Shown: piece by piece, positions 1 through 8,652 of the stretch
Numbering within the stretch: the stretch's first letter is position 1
Layout: the number at the start of each line of letters is the position of its first letter
Source of the DNA: Rhodothermus sp.
Lineage (GTDB): Bacteria; Bacteroidota; Rhodothermia; Rhodothermales; Rhodothermaceae
NCBI GenBank assembly: GCA_026989375.1
Contig: JALSJJ010000242.1
Span: 1-38,601, forward strand
Length of the DNA stretch: 38,601 nt
Direction: 5' to 3'
Program-made: the position numbers and the translations under genes
The notes under the pieces: generated by a model
Database searches by the model: none
Seen by the model: the letters and a program-made list of their open reading frames with translations, nothing else
What the model was told of the DNA's origin: nothing

Positions 1-600
1 CCGACGGCGCGCCGGATAACTCGACGTTTCATCCAGCAATCCCAGAAACTCAAAAATCTGCAGGAATCCCTCGTAAGGACGGGCCGTCAGCTCCTCCATC
101 CTGAGCTCCAGAATGTTCGGATGCCCGTAGGGCCACGTGCCAAGATCCCGAAGCTCCTGCGCCGAAAAGTCCATCTCCAGCAAAAGCCCCTCCTCCTTCG
201 AAACCTGCTGCAACCGCCGCCGATGCGCCGCCAGATGCGGCAACCCCTCCGTCGGATGACTGTTGCGGTGCGAAAAATAAGCTGACACAATGATATCCCG
301 CGGATCCCGAATCACATGAAAACCTCGAAAGGGCACCGCTTCCAATCCTTCGACGTGCGCCCGATCGGCTGTAATGCAGCAGGCAAAATCGACCTGCTCA
401 TGCACCAGATAGGTCCCCAGCTCTTCTCGCCGGATGTCCCACCGCCGGTAATCGGTCAACGGCCCGTGCGCGTGTGGCGTAAGCGGGTCGACCAGCAGCC
501 GCTTGCGCAGCCCGGCCTCCCGACACACCTGGCCAATGATCTCATGGATCCAGGTAGACGCACACTTGTGATGGCCGAAATAAACATACAGCATACGCAT
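1..600 (-). CDS. Sulfotransferase family protein, partial (C-terminus beyond window edge)
   Basis: The frame is open from an ATG at 600 to the window edge, giving 200 residues with no stop. Residues 10-17 (HHKCASTW) fit the 5'-phosphosulfate binding loop of PAPS-dependent sulfotransferases. Residues 98-102 (RDPRD), followed by an IIVSAYFSHRNSH stretch, fit the 3'-phosphate binding motif. The family moves a sulfuryl group from PAPS to a hydroxyl or amine; the acceptor here is presumably a sugar of the exopolysaccharide built by the upstream genes (inference). It is clearly paralogous to the preceding gene: both carry VSKEEGL and a TARPYE..L.IF.FLGLLDE block. The start is set by a 1-base TAATG overlap with that gene's stop codon, which suggests translational coupling. 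A second ATG two codons later is possible. The missing C-terminus prevents full domain checking. Confidence 0.8.
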   Translation of the reverse strand, partial: MRMLYVYFGHHKCASTWIHEIIGQVCREAGLRKRLLVDPLTPHAHGPLTDYRRWDIRREELGTYLVHEQVDFACCITADRAHVEGLEAVPFRGFHVIRDPRDIIVSAYFSHRNSHPTEGLPHLAAHRRRLQQVSKEEGLLLEMDFSAQELRDLGTWPYGHPNILELRMEELTARPYEGFLQIFEFLGLLDETSSYPARRR

Positions 601-1472
601 TACCCTGTCCATTCGTTGGGAACAGCCTGGGATGCAAGGGTCCAGTTATCATCTGGCTCATAGCCCAGCTTCACCAGGAGGCCTGGATAGCGCTCTTTAA
701 AGAGCGCCACGTGTTCTTCGGTAAAATGATTCCGCCAGTCGCCCGGCTGCCCCTTCCGATAATGGCTCCGCGGATCCTCCTGGCCTCTGGGACGGCGGGC
801 CAGTCGAGAAAACTGGAGCGCATGCACAATGCCCAGCAGTTTTTCGGCCGGGATCGTGCGGCGTGGCCAACGTCCGAAGCCTCCCCAACGCCGCGTCGCC
901 CTGTTCCAGACAAAGCGAGGCGTGTCAATAAGCTGCTGCCACCACGGCCATTCCTCCTCGTCCAGCAACCCCAGAAATGAAAAAATCCGCAGCACCGACT
1001 CGTAAGGCCGCGCCGTCACTTCTTCAAATTTCAGTTCCAACACGTGCGGCATTGAGAAATCCCAATCGGCAATTGGCCGAAGATACCGCTCGCTGAATTC
1101 GATCTCCAAGGCCAGTCCCTCTTCTTTCGAGACGCGTCGCAGACGCTCCTGGTGGGCATGTTCTTCCGTTCCAGGCTTAAACCAGTGACTGTTACGATGT
1201 GAAAAATAGGCTGACACAATAAGATCTCGGGGGTCTCGAACAACATGTACACCACGAAAGCCTTCAAGCTGTCGTATCTCTTTAATTTCCGGATTAGCAC
1301 ACCCTATGACTGGATAATATGTTTGTCGATAGAACGTAGCAAAATTCCATCCCCAACGGCTACTTTTAAAAAAATAAACGTATGGCTTTCCTATCATAGA
1401 ACATATGCGCTCTGCTATCGCACTGAGCCACATAGAAGCACATTTATGACGAAGGAAAAGTATAGCACGCAT
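600..1472 (-). CDS. Sulfotransferase family protein (PAPS-dependent)
   Basis: A 290-residue protein. Residues 8-15 (RHKCASMW) are the phosphosulfate loop and residues 79-83 (RDPRD), with Ser87 following, the 3'-phosphate motif of cytosolic-type sulfotransferases. It probably sulfates a glycan made by the operon (inference). The ATG at 1472 is chosen over one 11 codons upstream because it overlaps the previous stop as TAATG and because the protein then aligns end to end with its downstream paralogue. Base composition is mosaic: the N-terminal ~75 codons (about 1250-1472) are AT-rich like the upstream gene, while the rest is GC-rich like the genome. This suggests a recombination junction inside the gene. 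The specific acceptor cannot be told from sequence. Confidence 0.85.
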   Translation of the reverse strand: MRAILFLRHKCASMWLSAIAERICSMIGKPYVYFFKSSRWGWNFATFYRQTYYPVIGCANPEIKEIRQLEGFRGVHVVRDPRDLIVSAYFSHRNSHWFKPGTEEHAHQERLRRVSKEEGLALEIEFSERYLRPIADWDFSMPHVLELKFEEVTARPYESVLRIFSFLGLLDEEEWPWWQQLIDTPRFVWNRATRRWGGFGRWPRRTIPAEKLLGIVHALQFSRLARRPRGQEDPRSHYRKGQPGDWRNHFTEEHVALFKERYPGLLVKLGYEPDDNWTLASQAVPNEWTG

Positions 1473-2371
1473 TACACCAAATAACCCATTTTTTCCATTC
1501 CCCAACTACAATATTTTTCTATCTGTCTAATTTCATCTTCAGAAAGATATTTTTTATATTCGTTTATTTTATTTTGAATAATAGGCATTCCTATTTTAGC
1601 ATTTTTATCTCCTCGCCCTTTTATAGGCTTTGGATTTGTTATAGATTTTTCGAATTCAATCTTTAAATAATCACAAGCCTTTTTTAGAGTCCCAGAAGGC
1701 TTGCTCAAAATATCTTCATATTTTACATAAAAAACATTACTTTCTAATATCCACTGCACTAAATCATTCCATGACTCCATAAACTTTATAGTGAGCTTTC
1801 CTTTCTTTTCTGGATGCTTTTGTATTATAGATTTCCATATCTCCCTAGGATCTCTTACAATCCCAATTGTCAATATTCCATTGATATAATTTTTCTTAAA
1901 AAAATAATGATTACTATAATGTCCATGAGAACGACTATAGTATATTTCCTTAAAGCCAATCAATTTCTTTTTTTCATTAATAGAAATTTGCTTGATCAAC
2001 AAACCTGGATGTTTTCTCCATACTTTTGAGCCTAAAAGCTCTGCAAAATCTGTAATATCAACAAAGCCATCGTATTTCCACTGATGATAAGGTTCGCTCA
2101 AGCAAATCACTTTGGAATGCGAAGCCAAAAGAGCACAAAGCAAGGTTGTCCCTGATCTAGGGACACCCACAATCTGAAACAATCGATGATCCCTACCATC
2201 TAAGGGGAAGGCATGCCATAGATAATAAGAGGATAGATATTCCCATGCTTTTATCAGCTCAATTTCTCCTAACAAGCGCCGTATTGCTCGATAGCTCAAA
2301 GAGCCTTTAGGTATTTGCGCTTTTAGCATCTTTTTTATGTCATCTGATATTGCGTGTGATAATACTTCCAT
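1472..2371 (-). CDS. Sulfotransferase, AT-rich, probably horizontally acquired
   Basis: A 299-residue protein with VGVPRSGTTLL (residues 68-78) as the PAPS 5'-phosphosulfate loop and IVRDPREIWKSII (171-183) as the 3'-phosphate motif. This is the Sulfotransfer_1/3 type, more distant from the two sulfotransferases downstream. The gene is very AT-rich, with many AAA, ATA and TTT codons, unlike the GC-rich neighbours on both sides. That points to transfer from a low-GC donor. The ATG at 2371 has GGGAG at a good distance but makes the gene overlap the ABC transporter 3' end by 37 bases. An ATG at 2329, just past the transporter stop, is the alternative and lacks a clear ribosome site. The stop overlaps the next start as TAATG. 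A role in polysaccharide sulfation is inferred from operon context. Confidence 0.82.
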   Translation of the reverse strand: MEVLSHAISDDIKKMLKAQIPKGSLSYRAIRRLLGEIELIKAWEYLSSYYLWHAFPLDGRDHRLFQIVGVPRSGTTLLCALLASHSKVICLSEPYHQWKYDGFVDITDFAELLGSKVWRKHPGLLIKQISINEKKKLIGFKEIYYSRSHGHYSNHYFFKKNYINGILTIGIVRDPREIWKSIIQKHPEKKGKLTIKFMESWNDLVQWILESNVFYVKYEDILSKPSGTLKKACDYLKIEFEKSITNPKPIKGRGDKNAKIGMPIIQNKINEYKKYLSEDEIRQIEKYCSWGMEKMGYLV

Positions 2372-4170
2372 AGATGCTCCCGGTGCGCCAACAGCTCTTC
2401 ATACGTCCCCTGCTCCACAATTCGCCCGGCGTCCAGCACCACAATCCAGTCGGCGTTTTCAATGGTCGAAAGCCGGTGCGCGATCACGATCACCGTGCGG
2501 CCGGCCATCAGGCGCTCAAGGGCTTCCTGCACCAGCCGCTCGGAAATGCTGTCGAGCGCACTGGTGGCCTCGTCCAGCACCAGAATGTCGGGGTCGCGCA
2601 GCAGCGCCCGCGCAATGGCGATCCGCTGACGTTGCCCTCCGGAAAGCCGCGTCCCCCGATCGCCCACCACCGTGTCGAATCCCTCGGGCAGTTGCTCAAT
2701 AAACTCCAGCGCGTTGGCCTGCGCCGCCGCCCAGCGGATGCGCTCCTCCGGGACGTCTTCCATACCGTAGGCGATATTCGCCCGGATCGTATCGTGAAAC
2801 AGAAAGGTGTCCTGGCTCACCATGGCCACCCGACGCCGGAGCGTGTCGAGCCGGTATTGGCGCAGATCGACGCCATCGTAGAGAATCTGTCCTTCATCCG
2901 GATCGTAGAGACGCACGATCAGGTCTGCCAGCGTGCTCTTGCCAGCGCCTGAAGCGCCCACAAACGCTACGGTCTGTCCCCTGCGAATGGTCAGATTGAT
3001 GTCGTGCAGCACGCGCTGGCCGGGCTCGTACCCGAAAGACACGTGCCGCAGCACGATCGCCTCGCGCAACCCCTCAAACGGAAGCGTGCCATCCGGCAGA
3101 TAAGGCTTATCGTCCCGGCGCAGGATGGCCGCCACCGCATCTATGGCCCCTCGTTGCTTGGCCCACATGGCGCGCAACCCGTTGATATTCTGCACCATGG
3201 GGAGCATGCGGAAAAAAGCAAACAAAAACGTGATCAGCACGGCCATGCTCATGCGCCCGGGCAGCACGAAAAACTGCACGGCCACAATGATCAGTCCGAT
3301 CAATGCAGCCGAAGCGACCGCCTGCGAAAGCGGTCCGATAAGCGACTGCTTTCGGCTGAGCCGCACCACCACATCGGCCGCCTCTCGACTGACCTGCTTG
3401 AACCGGGCCGACTCAAAGGATTGGGCACCGTGCGTCAGCACCGTACGAATGCCGGCAATCAGCTCCTGCGCCCGCGAGGCAATCCAGCTGTTTGTCTGCG
3501 TAATCGCATTGCCCTCCCGCTTCAGTCGGGTAATCAAAGCGCGCACCACCACAAACAGCCCGAGCGTCAGGCCAATGGCCACCAGCGCCAGTGGCCACGA
3601 AAGCGCAAAGATGGCCGTGCCGTACACCACGAGCAGGAATCCATTGATCAGGATCGCGCTGGAGGTGCCGAAAAGAAAGCGCAGCCGCTGAATCTCGGCC
3701 GTGAGTACGTTCAGCAGATCGCCAGCGCGGCGATGCGCATAGAACTTGAGCGAGACAGCCTGTAGCTGGTCGATGACCTGACAGCGCAACCGATGCAGGA
3801 TGGACTCCTGCAATCGGATGCTGAACTGCTGGGCCGCATAGCCCAGTCCTCCCCGCAACAGAATCGTCAGCAGAATCAAACCGGAAAACCAGTACAGACG
3901 CGTCATGACCGGCGCATCGACGCGCAGCAGGTGTTGATCGACCCAGCTCCATCCTGTCGCAAACGCCTTTGCCTCCGGGTTCATCAGGCTGTCCAGAAAC
4001 GGCACCAGCAGTCCCAGCCCGACGCCTTCGAAGGCGGCTCCCAGACCCGTCAGCACCACGGTCAGCACAAAAAGCCGCCGATGCTCCCAGAGCTGGCGCA
4101 GCACCAGGCGCGCGCCTTCGTCGGTGCGCCAGAAGTGACGGCGCAGGTGCGTGCGAAGCCACTGTTTCAT
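2335..4170 (-). CDS. ABC exporter with fused membrane and ATPase domains (MsbA/PglK-like)
   Basis: A 611-residue half-transporter that would act as a homodimer in the inner membrane. An N-terminal six-helix ABC transmembrane domain (about residues 30-330) precedes a nucleotide-binding domain. Visible motifs are Walker A GASGAGKST (around 409), Q-loop VSQDTF, signature LSGGQRQRIAIARAL (around 509), Walker B ILVLDEATSALD (around 533) and the switch histidine in IAHRLSTI. The type matches lipid or lipid-linked-oligosaccharide flippases such as MsbA and PglK. Placed between export and sulfation genes of an EPS operon with no Wzx-like protein in view, it may flip the lipid-linked repeat unit (inference). 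It follows the SLBB gene by 7 bases, with GAGG just upstream of its ATG. Confidence 0.88.
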   Translation of the reverse strand: MKQWLRTHLRRHFWRTDEGARLVLRQLWEHRRLFVLTVVLTGLGAAFEGVGLGLLVPFLDSLMNPEAKAFATGWSWVDQHLLRVDAPVMTRLYWFSGLILLTILLRGGLGYAAQQFSIRLQESILHRLRCQVIDQLQAVSLKFYAHRRAGDLLNVLTAEIQRLRFLFGTSSAILINGFLLVVYGTAIFALSWPLALVAIGLTLGLFVVVRALITRLKREGNAITQTNSWIASRAQELIAGIRTVLTHGAQSFESARFKQVSREAADVVVRLSRKQSLIGPLSQAVASAALIGLIIVAVQFFVLPGRMSMAVLITFLFAFFRMLPMVQNINGLRAMWAKQRGAIDAVAAILRRDDKPYLPDGTLPFEGLREAIVLRHVSFGYEPGQRVLHDINLTIRRGQTVAFVGASGAGKSTLADLIVRLYDPDEGQILYDGVDLRQYRLDTLRRRVAMVSQDTFLFHDTIRANIAYGMEDVPEERIRWAAAQANALEFIEQLPEGFDTVVGDRGTRLSGGQRQRIAIARALLRDPDILVLDEATSALDSISERLVQEALERLMAGRTVIVIAHRLSTIENADWIVVLDAGRIVEQGTYEELLAHREHLWKYYHTQYQMT

Positions 4171-4177
4171 CCTCGCC

Positions 4178-4684
4178 TCAGAATTCCCGCCGGATGAGGA
4201 GATAAAGGGTCAGCATCTGGGCGATAGTGCGCGTGATCTCGAAGGCGGTCCGCCACCCAAAGCGGGTCCGCTGCCGCATCTCCACGACCAGAATATCCCC
4301 TTCCTGGAGCGGCGGATAGGGGCGGGCGCCACCGCGGACCAGCTTTTCCAGGCGTTCCTGGTAGATTTCGCGGCGTCCTCCACCGGTATCTCGAAAAATA
4401 CGGACCAGGTAGTGTTGTCTAACTCCCTGCGGGCTGGTCCCCACCCCCGGCACCCGGGCGGCAGACAGCAGGGGAATCAGATCAACGCCACGTTCCACCC
4501 GCCAGATACCGGGTTGCCCGACCGCCCCCCAGATATATACAATCATCGTGGGCCTTCCCGGCCGGTAGAATTCGAATTCGAACGAACTGCTACCTCCCCC
4601 CAGTCCACCAATGGGCTGTGCCTGTACCCCCCCCAGCAGTCCCCATCCCAACAGCAACAACCACCATCCTGTTTTATAGTGCAT
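4178..4684 (-). CDS. Small exported SLBB-domain protein, polysaccharide export type
   Basis: A 168-residue protein. The ATG at 4684 is preferred because it is followed by a signal peptide (MHYKTGW, then a leucine/glycine-rich core ending near VQAQ) and preceded by AGGAAAG. The longer frame upstream has no such features. After a Gly/Ser linker, residues ~50-120 (VYIWGAVGQPGIWRVERG..LIPLLSAARVPG) resemble the SLBB fold found in Wza-like outer membrane export proteins. The N-terminal polysaccharide-export (PES/Wza barrel-ring) domain is absent, so on its own it is unlikely to form a complete export channel. A hydrophobic stretch near the C-terminus (TIAQMLTLYLLI) may touch the membrane. It lies between the Wzc-like kinase and the ABC exporter. 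Periplasmic or outer-membrane-associated assistance in export is inferred. Confidence 0.7.
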   Translation of the reverse strand: MHYKTGWWLLLLGWGLLGGVQAQPIGGLGGGSSSFEFEFYRPGRPTMIVYIWGAVGQPGIWRVERGVDLIPLLSAARVPGVGTSPQGVRQHYLVRIFRDTGGGRREIYQERLEKLVRGGARPYPPLQEGDILVVEMRQRTRFGWRTAFEITRTIAQMLTLYLLIRREF

Positions 4685-4742
4685 CGGTTTGACTTTCCTG
4701 GTTGACGGAACTAAGAACGGGGTTGCCCGTCCTCCGCACTGC

Positions 4743-7112
4743 TTATCCGGCCGCCGCTTCCCGGGCATAGTAGCCGTAGCTTTTATGGTATCGGCGACCG
4801 TAACCATACCCATAAGCATAGCCTTTGCGCTTGTCAGCCCGGTATCGGTTGAAGACTACGCCGGCAATCGATACGTTCACCGACTCCAGGGTCTGCCGCG
4901 CAATATCCAGCGCTTTCGCATCGGTGCGGCCGGCCGAAACCACCATCAGTGTTGCATCACAGCACTGTGCCAGCAACACGGAATCGGTAACCGCCAGCAC
5001 TGGTGGAGAATCCATCACAATCACATCGAAGTGCTTGCGCAGAAACTCCAGCAGTTGCGTCATGCGCTGTGATCCGAGCAATTCGGGTGGGGGTTGTTCG
5101 ATCACACCGCTCGGCAGAAAATACAGGTTAGGTACATCGGTGGCCCAGCTTTCCGGATCAGGCCGGGCCTTTCCTTCCAGGATTTCGGCCAACCCGGGCC
5201 GATCAGCAAATCCCAGCATTTCATGGGCCCGGGGTCGTCGCATATCGGCATCCATCAGCAAGGTACGCTGGCCTCCGTGCGCCGTCGCTACCGCCAGGTT
5301 GACGGCTACCACCGTTTTGCCGTCCCCCGTCTCCGGGCTGGTCACCAACCACGTCGCCGCACGTCCCTTGACCTGCGTATGCTGCAGGTTCATTCGAATC
5401 AGCCGGAAGTTTTCGGCGACAGGCGACCAGGGATCCAGCAGCGTGATCAGCGTGGTGCTGCGCGGCCGATCATCTACTTCGACGACCTTCCGCCCGCGAA
5501 AATGCTTGCGGATGTACGGCTCCATGGCCGGCACCACCCCCAGCAGCGTATAGCCATGCGCTCGCACCTGCTCGGGATCGTCGAGCTGCGTGTGCATCGC
5601 CTGTCGCAGAAAGGCCAGGCCGAGCCCCAGCCCCAGACCGATCAGAATACCCAGAACAATGTTCTGTGCCCGGTTTGGCCGCACCGGTACGGTAGGCACA
5701 AACGCACTGCTGACGATCTTCACATAGCCAAGCTCGGACTGTTCGGCGATCATAATCCGCTGCAACTCCTGCACGAAGGTCGTGTACCACTGCTCGGCCA
5801 TGTTCCGGCGACGCTCCAGCTGCTCCAGCTCAATCCGCTGACGAGGCAGGCGGGCAAGTCGATCTTCGTACTTGGCCAGCTCCTGATTGAAGGCCTCGAC
5901 CTGACGCTCCAGCTCCCGGATGGCCAGCTGCTTTTCGATACGGCGTGCCCGCAACTGCTCTACGTAACTCATAGGCTCCGAAGGCGACGACTGACCATCG
6001 CGGCCAATCATCTCTTTGACCAGTTGCTCCTGCAGCGCCGCTCGTTGCTGCTCAAAATGCTCAATCTGCCGCACAATCTCGATCAACTGCTGATCCCCCA
6101 GCTTTTCCTCATTCCCCCGCAGCTTGGGATTGAACACATAGTATTGCTCGGCCTGCACCTTCAGCTCGGCAATCTTCTTCGAAAGCGCATCAATCTGGGC
6201 TTCCAATGTCGAGACCTGCCGGCTTTTGACCAGCTCGTTAACCAGTCCGGGTTCCAACTTCTGGAGTTCCTGTTCAATAAACTGCAGGGCTGACTTTTCC
6301 TGCTCCAGCTGAAAACGGGCAGCATCCCGTTGGGCTTCAAGCTGGGCCACCTCGGCCACCAGGCGTTCCCCTTGCGGTCCCAGCCGCACGACCTGTCGGG
6401 AACGCGCGAACGCCTCCCACTGCCGCTCCAGCGCCTCCAGCTCCTGCCGACGCTGTTCGACCTGCTTTTCGACGAACGCGCGGGCGGCGGCTAAACTTTC
6501 CCGGCTGCGCTCCCGGCTATACTTTTCGTACTCCTCGGCATAGCGGTTGGCAATCACAGCCGCCTCTTCGGGCGTTGTGCTCTCGGCCGTGATCACGATC
6601 ATGTCCTGATCTGACAGCGGCTGGAAGCGCACGCGTTCCCGTAACCGCAGGGCAATTTCCCGAATACTGGGTTCCCGGCCGTCTTCGGTCGGGGCCAGAA
6701 TCGGAAAACGTTCTCTGGCTCCGGCCGTCTCCGCCGTTGCCACGATCGCCTTGGCCACACGCGTGGCCAGCTCAGCCGAATTGCGCAGAATGCCCAGTTC
6801 GTTTGAGAGCGCTCGCCGCTCAAGCGGCGTGAAGGCGGCTACACTGACCGGCGCGTTGCCACCGCCACGCGTATCCACAAAAACAATGGCACGGGACTCA
6901 TACACCGGCGGCAGTGTGTAGGTGTAGGCCGCGATCAAACCGGCCACCACCAGTGTGGTCAGCAGAATGATCCACTTACCACGTCGGATCGTGTGCCAGA
7001 TTTCCGCAAAGTTGATACGACCTTCGTCGCGCGGTTCTCCGGAAGCGGGGGGCAATCCTCCCCGTTGTCCGCTCCGGGCTACGATCAGCGAATGATGTCG
7101 ATAGTGTGCCAT
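4743..7112 (-). CDS. Wzc-like polysaccharide co-polymerase / BY-type tyrosine autokinase
   Basis: A 789-residue inner membrane protein. Near the N-terminus is a Wzz-type domain with a first membrane helix (about 47-65), followed by a long periplasmic coiled coil rich in Glu, Gln and Arg. A second helix (ILIGLGLGLGLAFL, about 485-500) leads to a cytoplasmic BY-kinase domain with Walker A TGDGKT (about 590-597), Walker A' LLMDADMRRPR (about 615-625) and Walker B VIMDSPP (about 700). The C-terminal tail has eight tyrosines (GYAYGYGYG..YHKSYGYY), the usual autophosphorylation cluster. Such proteins set chain length and couple polymerisation to export. The ATG at 7112 behind GGGGGG is preferred to a GTG six codons earlier. 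It lies 28 bases after the sugar transferase gene. Confidence 0.92.
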   Translation of the reverse strand: MAHYRHHSLIVARSGQRGGLPPASGEPRDEGRINFAEIWHTIRRGKWIILLTTLVVAGLIAAYTYTLPPVYESRAIVFVDTRGGGNAPVSVAAFTPLERRALSNELGILRNSAELATRVAKAIVATAETAGARERFPILAPTEDGREPSIREIALRLRERVRFQPLSDQDMIVITAESTTPEEAAVIANRYAEEYEKYSRERSRESLAAARAFVEKQVEQRRQELEALERQWEAFARSRQVVRLGPQGERLVAEVAQLEAQRDAARFQLEQEKSALQFIEQELQKLEPGLVNELVKSRQVSTLEAQIDALSKKIAELKVQAEQYYVFNPKLRGNEEKLGDQQLIEIVRQIEHFEQQRAALQEQLVKEMIGRDGQSSPSEPMSYVEQLRARRIEKQLAIRELERQVEAFNQELAKYEDRLARLPRQRIELEQLERRRNMAEQWYTTFVQELQRIMIAEQSELGYVKIVSSAFVPTVPVRPNRAQNIVLGILIGLGLGLGLAFLRQAMHTQLDDPEQVRAHGYTLLGVVPAMEPYIRKHFRGRKVVEVDDRPRSTTLITLLDPWSPVAENFRLIRMNLQHTQVKGRAATWLVTSPETGDGKTVVAVNLAVATAHGGQRTLLMDADMRRPRAHEMLGFADRPGLAEILEGKARPDPESWATDVPNLYFLPSGVIEQPPPELLGSQRMTQLLEFLRKHFDVIVMDSPPVLAVTDSVLLAQCCDATLMVVSAGRTDAKALDIARQTLESVNVSIAGVVFNRYRADKRKGYAYGYGYGRRYHKSYGYYAREAAAG

Positions 7113-7140
7113 GGTACCCCCCCGAGACACTTCCCAATAG

Positions 7141-8652
7141 TTAGCAAGCTCCTTCCCCGGTCAGGACGACCGGCACCGTACGGGCCAGGATATATAGATC
7201 CAGCCAGGGTGTCCAATTATGAATATAATGTACATCCATGCGAACGCGATCTTCAAATGTCAGGCCGTTACGGCCCGACACCTGCCACAGGCCGGTCACG
7301 CCGGGACGCTTCTGTAGAATGATTCGATCCATACCATCCATCTGAAAGCGTTCTTCCGGCATGTAGGCCCGTGGTCCAACCAGGCTGAGGTCGCCCCGCA
7401 GCACATTCCAGAGCTGGGGCAGTTCGTCGATGCTGAACCGTCGCAGATAGCGGCCCACCCGGGTAACGCGTGGATCGTTACGCAACTTGTGAAATACCTC
7501 GTATTCCTCCCGTAGATCCGGACGTTTCTGAAGCAATTCCTGCAGCCGGCGCTCGGCGTCCTGATACATGGTCCGGAACTTCAGGAGCGGGAAGCAACGT
7601 CCCCCACGCCCCATGCGCATCTGCCGATAGAAGACGGGCCCCGGCGAGTCGAGCTTGATCATCAGGGCCACTACCGCAAAGAGCGGCAACAGCAACAACA
7701 GCAACACCGAAGCTCCCAGAATGTCCATGGCCCGTTTGAGCATCCGTGACCGCAAGTTCCAGTAGGAATGCTGCACGCCATAGCCGAGCAACCCCTCAAA
7801 CGACCGGGCCGTACTCCAGAAAGCAATCATGCCTGGATTTTCGGGCAGTACGAAAAGCTGCCGGAAATAGCGACTGTAACGTTCCAGGAGCTCCAGCACC
7901 TCACGGTGACTCTGCCCGGCCAGGGCCACGATAGCATGCCGGACGCCGTAGCGAAGCCCAGCCTGTGGTGCGTCTTGGATGCGGCCCACAATTGGCACCT
8001 CATCCAGCCTGTCGCCGACCGGATAATAATCCGAAAGTATGCCGACAGGACGCAACCCCAGCTCGGGCCAGCGCCGCATGGTCTGCACGGCCAGCTCACC
8101 GGCTCCGCCGGTGGCCAGAACCAGCACAGGTACGCCCCACCACTCGGTCCGCGCCAGGAGTAGCCGGGCAAACAGATGCCCCAGCGGCAATGCTACGAGA
8201 GCAGCCAGCCAGTATCCTCCCAAGAACAGCCCGTGCGATGTGCTCAGCGGCATGGCAATCAGCATACTACCAACAGGCAGCGCATAGACCAGACCAGTCA
8301 GGACGGTCAGGCGCCGCAACTCCGCCGCTGGATGCATCACCACCGTGCTGTAACAGCCCAGCAGGGAAATGCCCAGCAGCATCAGGCCAACTGTTACCCA
8401 GGCAGCCCGCTCGAAAACGGCATATGCTTCTCCCAGAACTTCCTGCCCTATACTCTGAGCCAGCAACGTAAAGGCCACCAGCAGCACCACATCAGCGCCC
8501 AGCAACGCCAGTCCCGAAAGGATCTGTCGGGGATAGAGGCGTCGATACCGGGCTGGACGTGACCAGACCGCTTTACGAACCGGTGCCACTTCGACGGTAG
8601 AAATGCCCTCACGCCCGTCGCCCCCCGCTTCGGTCAGTACCAGATCCTTCAT
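7141..8652 (-). CDS. Polyprenyl-phosphate sugar-1-phosphate transferase (EPS priming enzyme)
   Basis: A 503-residue membrane protein of the WbaP/WcaJ (polyprenyl glycosylphosphotransferase) type. Four N-terminal helices (about residues 45-168) lead to a Rossmann-like middle domain (VLVLATGGAGELAVQTMRRW). A fifth hydrophobic segment (about 308-335) introduces the catalytic domain, with KFRTM, DELPQLWNVLRGDLSLVGPR and PGVTGLWQVSGRN, all hallmark motifs of the family. It transfers a sugar-1-phosphate from a nucleotide sugar to undecaprenyl phosphate, starting each EPS repeat unit. The sugar (glucose or galactose) cannot be told. The start overlaps the previous stop as ATGA (8649-8652), a sign of coupled translation. 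Confidence 0.93.
   Translation of the reverse strand: MKDLVLTEAGGDGREGISTVEVAPVRKAVWSRPARYRRLYPRQILSGLALLGADVVLLVAFTLLAQSIGQEVLGEAYAVFERAAWVTVGLMLLGISLLGCYSTVVMHPAAELRRLTVLTGLVYALPVGSMLIAMPLSTSHGLFLGGYWLAALVALPLGHLFARLLLARTEWWGVPVLVLATGGAGELAVQTMRRWPELGLRPVGILSDYYPVGDRLDEVPIVGRIQDAPQAGLRYGVRHAIVALAGQSHREVLELLERYSRYFRQLFVLPENPGMIAFWSTARSFEGLLGYGVQHSYWNLRSRMLKRAMDILGASVLLLLLLPLFAVVALMIKLDSPGPVFYRQMRMGRGGRCFPLLKFRTMYQDAERRLQELLQKRPDLREEYEVFHKLRNDPRVTRVGRYLRRFSIDELPQLWNVLRGDLSLVGPRAYMPEERFQMDGMDRIILQKRPGVTGLWQVSGRNGLTFEDRVRMDVHYIHNWTPWLDLYILARTVPVVLTGEGAC

Noticed and set aside
5094-6293. Plus-strand frame of ~400 codons opposite the Wzc-like gene
   Set aside because: Leucine/glutamine/histidine-rich antisense of the coiled-coil region; not protein-like.
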